From the NCBI RefSeq assembly GCF_004168255.1, contig NZ_SEWG01000008.1, forward strand, positions 62,001 through 126,000: a DNA stretch of 64,000 nucleotides. Reading direction: 5' to 3'. Positions 42,745 to 51,293 of this stretch are shown here, one piece after another (position 1 is the first letter of the stretch; each line of letters starts with the position of its first letter). Under the pieces are notes generated by a model, which saw only the letters and a list, made by a program, of their open reading frames with translations, did no database searches and had not been told where the DNA came from. The position numbers and the translations under genes are program-made. This DNA is from Mucilaginibacter terrigena (lineage in GTDB: Bacteria; Bacteroidota; Bacteroidia; Sphingobacteriales; Sphingobacteriaceae).

Positions 42745-43320
42745 ATGCAAAACAGGTTAAAAAAACTGTGCATTTATTTACCGGTTGTTTTTACAGGCCT
42801 GTTTTTGAGCGCCTGCGAAAACGATATAAACAAGGTAAAAGCAATAGCTGCCGCTGATGCTACCAAACCTATACAGATAACTACCGGGGCTAATATAATC
42901 CTAAGCGATTCGGCTTTGGTAAAGGCCCAGCTTACTGCCCCGCTGCTTATACAATACGATACCAAAGAAAACCCCTACCAACTAATGCCTAAAGGTGTTA
43001 AGGTTGTTTTTTACAATCCCCAAATAAAAGAAGATGCCAATATAATTGCCGATACCGGTTATTATTACAGCCAGAAAGACCTGATAATATTTAAAAAGAA
43101 TGTAGTGGCAACAAGAAACGACGGCACTGTTTACCGGTCGGAAGAGTTGCTATGGGATAAGAATAAAAAACAGGCTTATTCAAACAAAAAAGTGGTAATG
43201 ACAAAACCTAATGGCGATGAAATGAGAGGTACCAGTTTTGTAACCGATGATAAACTACAAAATCCCAAGTTTCAAAATTCTACCGCCATCATTCATGTCG
43301 ATGGCAGCATGCAGCAATAA
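42745..43320 (+). CDS. lptC: LptC-like LPS export lipoprotein
   Basis: LptC relays LPS from the LptBFG transporter to the periplasmic bridge. The 191-residue protein has a lipoprotein-type signal (lipobox LSAC) in place of the Proteobacterial membrane anchor. The OstA-like fold is seen in the strands ADTGYYYSQKDLIIFKKNVVATRNDG and VYRSEELLWDKNKKQAYSNKKVVMTKPNGD. It lies 9 bp after the beta-barrel gene, in the same operon. Confidence 0.85.
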   Translation: MQNRLKKLCIYLPVVFTGLFLSACENDINKVKAIAAADATKPIQITTGANIILSDSALVKAQLTAPLLIQYDTKENPYQLMPKGVKVVFYNPQIKEDANIIADTGYYYSQKDLIIFKKNVVATRNDGTVYRSEELLWDKNKKQAYSNKKVVMTKPNGDEMRGTSFVTDDKLQNPKFQNSTAIIHVDGSMQQ

Positions 43321-43418
43321 CAAGCCCCTGAATTTTACGCAAATTTTTGTGTTATAGAATTTTAGTAAAAATTGTATCTTGCGCCTCTTTTTGAGAAATA
43401 TAAAATATATATAGTTGT

Positions 43419-45524
43419 ATGGGTATAATGAGTTTTTTGCGGGAGCGAATGGGAAAGATTCTCGCAGGGGTTATTGGATTGGCGCTTTTTGCGTTTATTG
43501 TAGGCGAGGTGGTACAATCAGGTGGTGCTTTTTTCAGGGGCGATGTTAACAACATTGGCCAGGTAAATGGCGAAAATATCCCTTATGTTAAATTTAGCGA
43601 AAGGTTAGAGCAAAGCACGCAGCAGTTTAAACAACAGTCTGGTCAAAGCCTTACACCTCAAATTACAAACTACATCCAGGAAACCACCTGGAACCAGTTT
43701 TTAACAGAACTATTGTTAAATAAAGAGATAAATAAATTAGGCCTTATTGTTGGGCCCGACGAAAGGCAGGCGATGATAAGCGGGAACAACCCCGATCCGC
43801 AGATACAGCGCCAGTTTGTTGGCGCCGATGGCCAGTACGATAAAACCAAACGCGATCAGTTTTTAAATTACCTGCAATCGCCTAAGGTTGACCCTACGCA
43901 GTTAAAAGCCTGGGCCGATTTTGTTATTCAGTTAGAAGAAGCAAAAAAACAGCAAAAATACATGGCATTGGTAACCAACGGCCTGTATGTAAACTCGCTT
44001 GATGCGCAGGACGATTATATTGCTAAAAATAAATTAGCGAATTTTAAATATACAGTACTTAATTATGCATCAATACCTGATGCTAACGTTAAATTAACTG
44101 ATGCTGATTACAGCACCTATTATAACGAGCACAAATCGGAATTTAAAAACCCGCAGGAACTGCGCAGCTTTGAATACGTAAGCTTTAACGCGGCCCCGTC
44201 TACTGCTGATACCGCTGCTGTAAAAGCACAGGTTGATAAATTGGTAACCGACTTTAAAGCTACCAACAACGATTCGCTTTTTGTACAGATCAACTCTGAA
44301 ACAAAAGCACAGCTTGCATACATGAAAAAAGGCCAGCTGGAGCCAAGGTTAGATTCTGTAATGTTTAGCGCTGATAAAGGTTTTATTTACGGCCCTTATT
44401 TATCAAACGGCAGCTTTAAAGTAGCTAAGCTTGTTGATGCGAAGATTGGCCCCGACTCTGTAAAAGCAAGGCACATTTTGTTAAACCCTACTACCGAAGG
44501 TGGTGTTGACAGGGCAGTTGCCAAAGCCGATTCGCTTAAAAAACTTATTGCAGCCGGCAGGCCGTTTGCCGAGCTTGCTAAAAACTTTTCTGTTGATAAA
44601 GTAGCTAACGAAAAAGGCGGCGACCTTGGCACTTATGGCCGTAACACAATGGACCCTGTATTTGAAGCCGCAACTTTTGACGCTAAAGTTGGCGACATAA
44701 AAGTTGTAACTACCCAATTTGGCGTTCATATCGTTCAGATCTTAGATCAGAAAGGCTCATCAAAAGTGGTTAAAGTAGCGGTGGTTGATAAACCATTATT
44801 GCCAAGCACCAAAACAACCGCCGCGGTTTACGCCAAAGCACAAGCTTTTTTAAGCTCATTAACGCCTGAAAACTTTGACGCGCAAGCTAAAAAAGCGGGC
44901 TTAACCATTAAAAATGCTGAAGATGTTAATGCTACCGCTGCAAGCGCATTAGGCTTAGATAACGCCCGCGAAGTTGTAAAATGGGCGTTTAAATCAGAAA
45001 AAGGCACTTTCTCTGACCAGGTGTTCTCTGTTGGCGACCAGTACGTGGTTGCACGTGTATCGGCTATAAAACCTAAAGGTGTTTTACCGTTAGATGTTGT
45101 AAAAAAACAAATTGAGCCGATGGTTCGCATCCAGGTTAAGGGTAAACAGCTTACCGATAAATTACAGGCTGCCTTAAACGGCGCTTCGGGTATTGACCAG
45201 GTTGCTCAAAAAGCAGGCAGCACGGTTGTTCCGTTACAAAACATTGTATTTGCTAACCCGGTAATACCAGGTGCAACAGCCGAGTATAAGGTTATAGGTA
45301 CCGTATTTGGTTCGCAGCCAAATAAACTGTCAAAACCTGTAGCGGGCCAGCAAGGTGTTTACGTATTTACATTAGATAGCTTTACTAACCCTGCGCAGCT
45401 TACAAACAACGTTAGGGAGAAACAACAGATAGGCCAGGCGCTTGCACAACGCTCGCAAGGCCAGGTGCTTGATGCCCTGAAAGATAAGGCGAATGTAAAA
45501 GATAACAGGGCTAAGTTCTTGTAA
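43419..45524 (+). CDS. PpiD/SurA-like peptidyl-prolyl isomerase
   Basis: A 701-residue membrane-anchored periplasmic foldase. A single N-terminal span (ILAGVIGLALFAFIVGEVV) follows MGIMSFLRERMG. It then has a SurA-N-like chaperone region and a parvulin (PpiC) domain near 350-445 (KARHILLNPT...AAGRPFAELAKNFSVDKVANEKGGDLGTY). The remaining C-terminal half has a second, degenerate parvulin-like stretch. It assists outer-membrane protein folding and follows lptC. Confidence 0.9.
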   Translation: MGIMSFLRERMGKILAGVIGLALFAFIVGEVVQSGGAFFRGDVNNIGQVNGENIPYVKFSERLEQSTQQFKQQSGQSLTPQITNYIQETTWNQFLTELLLNKEINKLGLIVGPDERQAMISGNNPDPQIQRQFVGADGQYDKTKRDQFLNYLQSPKVDPTQLKAWADFVIQLEEAKKQQKYMALVTNGLYVNSLDAQDDYIAKNKLANFKYTVLNYASIPDANVKLTDADYSTYYNEHKSEFKNPQELRSFEYVSFNAAPSTADTAAVKAQVDKLVTDFKATNNDSLFVQINSETKAQLAYMKKGQLEPRLDSVMFSADKGFIYGPYLSNGSFKVAKLVDAKIGPDSVKARHILLNPTTEGGVDRAVAKADSLKKLIAAGRPFAELAKNFSVDKVANEKGGDLGTYGRNTMDPVFEAATFDAKVGDIKVVTTQFGVHIVQILDQKGSSKVVKVAVVDKPLLPSTKTTAAVYAKAQAFLSSLTPENFDAQAKKAGLTIKNAEDVNATAASALGLDNAREVVKWAFKSEKGTFSDQVFSVGDQYVVARVSAIKPKGVLPLDVVKKQIEPMVRIQVKGKQLTDKLQAALNGASGIDQVAQKAGSTVVPLQNIVFANPVIPGATAEYKVIGTVFGSQPNKLSKPVAGQQGVYVFTLDSFTNPAQLTNNVREKQQIGQALAQRSQGQVLDALKDKANVKDNRAKFL

Positions 45525-45547
45525 CAAAAATTTAAAGTAATTTTGCA

Positions 45548-45587
45548 TCCGGCACCAACGTTATAGTTAGTGCCGGATTTTTTTATT
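45548..45587 (+). terminator. Terminator after the PpiD/SurA-like gene
   Basis: TCCGGCAC / GTGCCGGA stem with a 12-nt loop, followed by TTTTTTTATTT. Confidence 0.85.
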
Positions 45588-45697
45588 TAAGCGGGGGTTA
45601 TTTCCGCTCACTTTAACTTCCCAAAAGGAAGTCGTAAAAAAGTCTCCCCTATCGGGGGAGATTTAGAGGCGGCTAATTGCCGGATTTTTTTATTTAA
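45571..45697. repeat. 20-bp direct repeats flanking an 87-bp REP-containing insert
   Basis: TGCCGGATTTTTTTATTTAA occurs identically at 45571-45590 and 45678-45697. The first copy includes the right arm and T-tract of the terminator. Between them lies an 87-bp insert containing AAGTCTCCCCTATCGGGGGAGATTTAGAGG (45640-45669), a CTCCCC-family palindrome. Such a duplication could be left by insertion of a mobile repeat. Confidence 0.7.
45639..45674. repeat. REP-like palindrome, CTCCCC family (copy 3)
   Basis: AAAGTCTCCCCTATCGGGGGAGATTTAGAGGCGGCT, in the reverse orientation of the copies at 5805 and 7151, with a four-base loop change. Confidence 0.8.
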
Positions 45698-45703
45698 CGC
45701 ATC

Positions 45704-46219
45704 ATGGAAATACAGGAAAACATCATCAATAAAGTTGCGCAAAGCGGCCTGGTCACTTTAGACCCTGCCCAGTTTTATGCACCCGGCGAGCGCGTGGTTT
45801 ATGATATTAAAGATAACCTGTTCCATGGCCTGATGCTGCGCGAGAAAGATTTCCGCGAGTTTGTAAAAACGCACGACTGGGCCCAATACCAGGGTAAAAA
45901 TGTAGCGGTTACCTGCACTGCCGATGCCATTGTACCTGCCTGGGCATATATGCTGCTGGCAAACCGTTTGGCACCTTACGCCCGGCAGGTTGTTTTTGGT
46001 GATGCCGATGTATTAGAAACCGTGCTGTTTGTAAAAGAAGTTGCCGCGCTTGATGTTGAGCAATACCGCGACCAGCGCGTTGTTATCAAAGGCTGTGGCG
46101 ATGTCCCCGTACCTGTATCGGCTTATGTAGAGCTAACACAAAGGCTAACACCTGTTGCAAAAAGCCTGATGTTTGGCGAGCCCTGCTCTACCGTACCTAT
46201 TTATAAACGCAAGGATTAA
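45704..46219 (+). CDS. DUF2480-family protein
   Basis: A 171-residue cytoplasmic protein. The conserved features are LREKDFREFVKTHDW, AIVPAWAYMLLANRL and VVIKGCGDVPVPVSAYVELTQRL. Bacteroidetes-specific family of unknown function. The start ATG is seven bases after the second 20-bp direct repeat. Confidence 0.82.
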   Translation: MEIQENIINKVAQSGLVTLDPAQFYAPGERVVYDIKDNLFHGLMLREKDFREFVKTHDWAQYQGKNVAVTCTADAIVPAWAYMLLANRLAPYARQVVFGDADVLETVLFVKEVAALDVEQYRDQRVVIKGCGDVPVPVSAYVELTQRLTPVAKSLMFGEPCSTVPIYKRKD

Positions 46220-46253
46220 ACCGTGCCGCGGTAATTGCGTCTATATCAATCAA

Positions 46254-47030
46254 ATGAAGAAATACTATTTAATCCTGATAATGCTTGCCTGCTTTTCGGC
46301 CGCGTTTAGCCAGGAAGTTACCAAAACAAACGAGGTTGCCTTCCAGGCGGGCGAACAGATAACATACAAATTAAAATACGGGATATTTACCGCGGCCGAG
46401 GCCGTTATTAAAGTAGAGAACAGCCCCGTAAAGTTTAACAACCACCCCGCGCTGCATATTTTTGCAGATGCCAAAACTGCCGGCACGTTTAACCTGCTTT
46501 TTAAGGTGCGTAATAAGTACGAAACGTTTATTGATCCGCACACGCTGATGCCGTACTACTATTCGGAACAACGGCAGGAAGGCAGCTACAAGCATAGCGA
46601 TAAGGTTACCTTTGACCATGATAACGGTGTAATAACCGCCGATAAAGGAAAATTTCCTTTTAAAGGCAATGTATTTGATTTTTTATCGGCTTATTACTTT
46701 GCCCGCAATATTGATGTTTCTAAATTAAAGACCGGCGATAAACTAAACATGCGCTATTTTTTGGAAGACGGTATCCATACCATGACTATTACTTTCATCG
46801 GGCGCGAACAGGTGAAGTGCGGGTTGGGCACTTTTAACTGTTTAAAGTTTAACCCAACTATTATCCCCGGGCGCATCTTCAGAAAAAATAGTAAGCTATA
46901 TTTGTGGATAACTGATGATAAGAACCGCATCCCCGTTAAGGCGCATGTAGAACTTGTTGTTGGCAGCCTGGTAATGGACCTTACGCAGGCCAGCGGACTT
47001 AAATACCCGCTAAACCCGGTAAAAAAATAA
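46254..47030 (+). CDS. DUF3108-family secreted protein
   Basis: A 258-residue protein with a signal peptide (LILIMLACFSAAFSQ). The mature part FQAGEQITYKLKYGIFTAAEAVIKVE and the C-terminal GLGTFNCLKFNPTI...LWITDDKNRIPVKAHVEL are the typical DUF3108 pattern, in which a beta-sandwich binds a hydrophobic ligand. The start is ATG 46254; an in-frame start at 46173 lies inside the DUF2480 gene and would put the signal peptide internally. It is co-directional with its neighbours and probably periplasmic. Confidence 0.82.
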   Translation: MKKYYLILIMLACFSAAFSQEVTKTNEVAFQAGEQITYKLKYGIFTAAEAVIKVENSPVKFNNHPALHIFADAKTAGTFNLLFKVRNKYETFIDPHTLMPYYYSEQRQEGSYKHSDKVTFDHDNGVITADKGKFPFKGNVFDFLSAYYFARNIDVSKLKTGDKLNMRYFLEDGIHTMTITFIGREQVKCGLGTFNCLKFNPTIIPGRIFRKNSKLYLWITDDKNRIPVKAHVELVVGSLVMDLTQASGLKYPLNPVKK

Positions 47031-47035
47031 AACAA

Positions 47036-47599
47036 ATGATCGAAGTAGGAAGCGTGTTACTGCACGAGGATGTTATCAAAAATAATTTTGTTTGTAATTT
47101 AAACAAGTGCAAAGGCGCATGCTGCCTGGAGGGCGACTCGGGCGCGCCGCTCAATCATGATGAACTACAGATCCTTGACGATATCTATCCAAAAGTAAAA
47201 CCCTACATGACCGCCAAGGGCATTGCCACCATTGAAGAGGTTGGCACCTATGTAGTAGATTTTGAAGGCGATTACACCACCCCCTGTGTTGAGGTGAATA
47301 AAGAATGTGCGTATGTAATATGGGAAAACGGTATTACCAAATGCGCTATCGAAAAAGCATATGAGGAGGGTGCTGTTGACTGGCAAAAACCGATCTCGTG
47401 CCACCTGTACCCTATCCGTATCACCGCCTACCCCGAATTTGACGTTTTAAATTACGACCGCTGGAGCATTTGCAGCCCTGCCTGCTCTTTTGGCGATGAA
47501 CTGCAGGTAAAAGTGCACGAGTTTTTAAAAGGCCCTCTTATTCGCAAATACGGCGAAGACTGGTACCGCGAGCTGGAAGATACGGTAGCGGGGATCTAA
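47036..47599 (+). CDS. DUF3109-family cysteine-rich protein
   Basis: A 187-residue protein. The N-terminal CNLNKCKGACC (near residues 20-30) and later Cys residues (PCVEVNKEC, CHLYP, CSPACSFG) are the conserved cysteines of DUF3109, likely zinc or iron-sulfur ligands. It is 5 bp downstream of the DUF3108 gene. Function unknown. Confidence 0.85.
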   Translation: MIEVGSVLLHEDVIKNNFVCNLNKCKGACCLEGDSGAPLNHDELQILDDIYPKVKPYMTAKGIATIEEVGTYVVDFEGDYTTPCVEVNKECAYVIWENGITKCAIEKAYEEGAVDWQKPISCHLYPIRITAYPEFDVLNYDRWSICSPACSFGDELQVKVHEFLKGPLIRKYGEDWYRELEDTVAGI

Positions 47600-47658
47600 T
47601 CTTTTTTCACCATACCGAACAACGAATTCCAAATATCCAATACCGAATTAAGAAGCTG

Positions 47659-47762
47659 CCGCGGGCTTTCAGCCCGTGGTGTAGCACAAAGTTAGCTTTC
47701 AGCTGATGTAAGCAGAATGCTTACATCAGGCAATATCACGAGTTACGCTACGCTAAACTCGC
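47659..47762. repeat. Repeat with three hairpins
   Basis: Three perfect or near-perfect hairpins sit in a row: CGGGCTTTCAGCCCG (near 47662-47676), CTGATGTAAGCAGAATGCTTACATCAG (47703-47729) and CGAGTT...AACTCG (47739-47762). The layout resembles RAYT-associated palindromes of Bacteroidetes. It lies between the DUF3109 gene and gmd; no open frame of note. Confidence 0.7.
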
Positions 47763-47876
47763 GACAGCAATAACTAAGAATATAGGTTCCGCTATTAGCC
47801 TTATAGCATTTGTCCATCATCATATACAAGCTTTTACAATTAATTTAAATAATATTGCAGTTTATAATATTTGTTA

Positions 47877-49013
47877 ATGAAAAAGGCTTTAATAACGGGT
47901 ATAACCGGGCAGGACGGTGCATATTTAGCTGAGTTTTTGCTAAAAAAAGGATACGAGGTGCATGGTATCAAACGCAGGTCGTCATCATTCAATACCGACC
48001 GCATAGACCACCTTTACCACGACCCGCACGAAAGCGGTGTTAAATTACAGCTGCACTACGGCGACCTTACCGATGCCATGAACTTAACCCGGCTTATCCA
48101 GGAGATACAGCCCGACGAGATCTATAACCTTGGCGCGCAAAGCCACGTTAAGGTAAGTTTCGATTCGCCCGAGTATACCGCCAACGCCGATGGCCTTGGT
48201 GTATTGCGCATATTAGAGGCCATCAGGTTATTAGGCCTTACCCATAAAACACGTTTATACCAGGCGTCCACTTCAGAGCTTTACGGTTTGGTGCAGCACG
48301 TTCCGCAAAGCGAAACAACGCCTTTTTACCCGCGGTCGCCATATGCCGTGGCCAAACTTTATGGCTACTGGATCATTGTAAACTATCGCGAAGCATATCA
48401 AATGTATGCCTGCAACGGCATACTGTTCAACCACGAGAGCCCTATACGCGGCGAAACGTTTGTTACCCGCAAAATTACCCGCGCGGTTGCCAAAATTGGC
48501 TTAGGCCTGCAGGATTGCCTGTATATAGGCAATTTATCGGCACAGCGCGACTGGGGCCATGCAAAGGACTACATTGTTGCCATGTGGCTGATGTTGCAGC
48601 AGGACAAGCCGGAAGACTATGTAATAGCAACAGGTGTTACCACTACTGTGCGCGAGTTTATTAAAATGGCTTTCGGCGAGTTGGGTATCGATATAGAGTT
48701 TAGCGGCAAGGATGAGAACGAGAGAGGTGTTATCATCGATATCGACCAGCAAAAAATTGAAGAGTTAGGCTTAAACGCCGATGCCTTAAAGTTTGGGCAA
48801 ACCATTGTAAAGGTTGATCCAAAGTATTTCAGGCCTACCGAGGTGGACCTTTTGATAGGTGATCCGTCGAAAGCTAAAAAACAATTAGGCTGGGAACCCG
48901 GTTATGACTTGCAAGCCCTGGTTACCGATATGGTACACTCTGACCTGCACCTGGCAAAGAAGGACGAGCATATGAAAAAAGGGGGCTTTAAAACATTAAA
49001 CTATTTTGAATAG
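47877..49013 (+). CDS. gmd: GDP-mannose 4,6-dehydratase
   Basis: Converts GDP-D-mannose to GDP-4-keto-6-deoxymannose, the precursor of fucose and rhamnose sugars. Rossmann motif [14 protein letters not shown] near residues 7-20, the active-site T/S and YxxxK in SPYAVAKLY (near 152-160), and the GDP-mannose motif [12 protein letters not shown] near 35-46. The start is ATG 47877; the TTG two codons earlier is less likely. No GDP-fucose synthase (fcl) is nearby. A Wzi-like gene follows, so a capsule or exopolysaccharide role fits. Confidence 0.96.
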   Translation: MKKALITGITGQDGAYLAEFLLKKGYEVHGIKRRSSSFNTDRIDHLYHDPHESGVKLQLHYGDLTDAMNLTRLIQEIQPDEIYNLGAQSHVKVSFDSPEYTANADGLGVLRILEAIRLLGLTHKTRLYQASTSELYGLVQHVPQSETTPFYPRSPYAVAKLYGYWIIVNYREAYQMYACNGILFNHESPIRGETFVTRKITRAVAKIGLGLQDCLYIGNLSAQRDWGHAKDYIVAMWLMLQQDKPEDYVIATGVTTTVREFIKMAFGELGIDIEFSGKDENERGVIIDIDQQKIEELGLNADALKFGQTIVKVDPKYFRPTEVDLLIGDPSKAKKQLGWEPGYDLQALVTDMVHSDLHLAKKDEHMKKGGFKTLNYFE

Positions 49014-49025
49014 CTTAATACAATA

Positions 49026-49095
49026 AAGTCCCACCCCTCCCGGCAGGGAGGGCTTTAAAAAAGTCTCCCCTGCCGGGGGAGATTTAGAGGGGGCT
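49026..49095. repeat. REP-like palindrome, CTCCCC family (copy 4)
   Basis: AAGTCTCCCCTGCCGGGGGAGATTTAGAGGGGGCT follows a CCCTCCCGGCAGGGAGGG palindrome. The core matches the copy at 45639 with a different loop (TGCC). Confidence 0.8.
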
Positions 49096-49120
49096 AAATT
49101 AGTTTACAATTAGCATTATT

Positions 49121-50737
49121 ATGAAGAGAATATTTATCAGCATAACGCTTTTACTGATCACCGCGGGTGTTGCCCGTTCGCAATCGGTATATCAGCCGTA
49201 CTCGTACGATTTTTACCAGAAGTTTAATGCCGATGCATATTCAACCAAAACCCGCCTGCATACCGCAATAAAACCATTTTTTGTAGATGACTCGCTGCTG
49301 ATGCACCGCTACGATTCGATCATGAATTATGGCAGCGATGGTGCAAACACCAGCATATTATACCGCAAGCTGTTTAACGGGCATTTAGTTGATGTAAAAG
49401 GCGCAAACTCTACCTTTTACGCCGATCTGCTGCCGGATTTTAACGTTGGCCGCGATCTTTCAAACAAACGTAATACTTATTTAAGTTCGCTTGGCCTGCA
49501 ATTTGGCGGTACAGTTGGCAAAAAGTTTTACTATAATGTATCGGGTTATTTAAACCAGGCCCGGGTGCCCGATTACCTATCTACCTACATCAGGCAGGTG
49601 GGCATTGTGCCGGGGCAGGCATATGCCAAAACATTTAACAGCAACGCCAACGATTACTCGTGGGAGTATATTACAGCTACAGCATCGTACACACCTGTTA
49701 AATATTTAAACATTAGCGCGGGGCGCGATAAAACCTTCATAGGCGATGGCTACCGTTCGATGCTGCTGTCTGATTACGCATCCCCATACCCATTTTTTAA
49801 ATTAACAGCCAACCTTGGCAATGTAAAATATATGGCCATGTGGGCCTACTTTAATGACCCTGCCGGCACCAGCGACCGGAATATGGACCGTAACAAATGG
49901 GGTATATTCCATTACCTCGACTGGAACGTAAACAACCGCCTGTCGTTTGGCTTTTTTGATTCCATCATATGGAGCAACGTAGACGACCAGGGGCACACCC
50001 ACGGTTTTGATTTCAGCTACATAAACCCGGTAATATTTTTAAGGCCGGTAGAAGCCGCTAACGGCTCGCCTGATAACGCGCTGATAGGCTTTACAACTAA
50101 ATACAAACTAACCGATGGGCTAACCGCTTACGGCCAGTTTTCGCTCGATGAATTTACAGCTAAAGAATTTTTCTCGAACCCCGGTTATTCAAACAATAAA
50201 TTTGGGTACCAGGTAGGTATAAAAGGTGCCAATTTGTTTGGGGTTACCAACCTTAATTACCTGTTAGAAACCAACACGGTAAGGCCATACACCTATTCGG
50301 AAAGGGCCAGTATATTAAACTACTCGGCCAACAGCGAGCCGCTGGCGCATCCCTGGGGGGCCAACTTCCGCGAGGTGGTTGCGCTGCTAAACTATTCGTA
50401 CAAACGGTTTGACCTGATGGGCGAGGTTGATTACGGCCGCTATGGTTTGGATATGAATGGTATAAACTACGGCAAGGATATTTTTCAGAATTACACCACG
50501 CCATTAGCCAAATACGGTAACGTTATTGGCCAGGGCTTAAAAACAAATATGGTTTACCTGCAAGGCAAAGTTGGTTATATACTAAACCCTAAATACAACC
50601 TTAGGCTGGAACTTGGCGGCATTTACCGAACCGAAAAAAACAGCGACTTTAACAGCAAAACCGCAATGGTAACCTTTGGCGTGCGCAGCTCGTTCCGCCA
50701 GATCTATACCGACCTGGCCAGTTACAAAACGCATTGA
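49121..50737 (+). CDS. Outer-membrane Wzi-like beta-barrel
   Basis: A 538-residue protein with a signal peptide ending near RSQ and many amphipathic strands. SAGRDKTFIGDGYRSMLLSDYASPYPFF near 199-226 matches the conserved strand of Wzi capsule-attachment barrels, and the barrel runs to the C-terminal AMVTFGVRSSF strand. Next to gmd, it may anchor or pass a fucose- or rhamnose-containing polysaccharide. The family call rests on short motifs. Confidence 0.7.
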   Translation: MKRIFISITLLLITAGVARSQSVYQPYSYDFYQKFNADAYSTKTRLHTAIKPFFVDDSLLMHRYDSIMNYGSDGANTSILYRKLFNGHLVDVKGANSTFYADLLPDFNVGRDLSNKRNTYLSSLGLQFGGTVGKKFYYNVSGYLNQARVPDYLSTYIRQVGIVPGQAYAKTFNSNANDYSWEYITATASYTPVKYLNISAGRDKTFIGDGYRSMLLSDYASPYPFFKLTANLGNVKYMAMWAYFNDPAGTSDRNMDRNKWGIFHYLDWNVNNRLSFGFFDSIIWSNVDDQGHTHGFDFSYINPVIFLRPVEAANGSPDNALIGFTTKYKLTDGLTAYGQFSLDEFTAKEFFSNPGYSNNKFGYQVGIKGANLFGVTNLNYLLETNTVRPYTYSERASILNYSANSEPLAHPWGANFREVVALLNYSYKRFDLMGEVDYGRYGLDMNGINYGKDIFQNYTTPLAKYGNVIGQGLKTNMVYLQGKVGYILNPKYNLRLELGGIYRTEKNSDFNSKTAMVTFGVRSSFRQIYTDLASYKTH

Positions 50738-50753
50738 AAAAATTCACACTAAC

Positions 50754-50788
50754 AAAAAGGGAGCAAGATAATATCCGCTCCCTTTTTT
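50754..50788. terminator. Bidirectional terminator between the Wzi-like gene and the tilS operon
   Basis: AAAAAGGGAGC / GCTCCCTTTTTT stem around an 11-nt loop, with T-tracts on both strands. Confidence 0.85.
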
Positions 50789-50807
50789 GTTAATATCATT
50801 TTAAGGC

Positions 50808-51293
50808 TTACGCCTGTTTCATTTCGCCTTTTATGGCCCGCAAAAACTCGTTGGCGTGCTGCGATCCGATGATGTAAACAAGGCCATCCCTGTCGGTTAG
50901 GTGAATGGCGTCGTTGCCGGCCGCGTAAAAGCGAATGGTGCCTTTGGTATGCAAATTATATACCGGGTTGTTAAACAAATACCTGCTGTACGATCCCTTC
51001 TCTACCTTCACAATACTGTTCAGGTCGATCTTTACCCGGCGGGTGCTCCACAGGCCGTCGAGCAAAATACTTTTGTTAATTACCCGGGTGCTAAAGTGCA
51101 GCAGGAAACCCATTATAATGGATATGATGATGATAACGAAGCCTACGATGGCTAAAAGGTCGCCGTTGCGTTCGCGCTCGTCGGTAAAAAAATATGCAGC
51201 AAAACAAAACATAGCCAAAACCAGGCGAATGGTAATAGGTATCCACTCGCGGCCCAGGTATTGCTTTTCAATAAAAACCGATTTATCGCTCAT
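50808..51293 (-). CDS. Two-span membrane protein with PH-like C-terminal domain
   Basis: A 161-residue protein with two hydrophobic segments (IRLVLAMFCFAAYFF and LLAIVGFVIIIISIIMGFLLHF), then a beta-rich part (VKIDLNSIVKVEKGSYSRYL...TIRFYAAGNDAIHLTDRDGLVYIIGSQ) resembling a bacterial PH domain. Unknown function. The start overlaps the tilS stop (ATGA), so it is translationally coupled to tilS. Confidence 0.65.
   Translation of the reverse strand: MSDKSVFIEKQYLGREWIPITIRLVLAMFCFAAYFFTDERERNGDLLAIVGFVIIIISIIMGFLLHFSTRVINKSILLDGLWSTRRVKIDLNSIVKVEKGSYSRYLFNNPVYNLHTKGTIRFYAAGNDAIHLTDRDGLVYIIGSQHANEFLRAIKGEMKQA

Noticed and set aside
47659-47762. CRISPR array
   Set aside because: The repeated words are inverted hairpins and differ from each other; there are no regularly spaced direct repeats.
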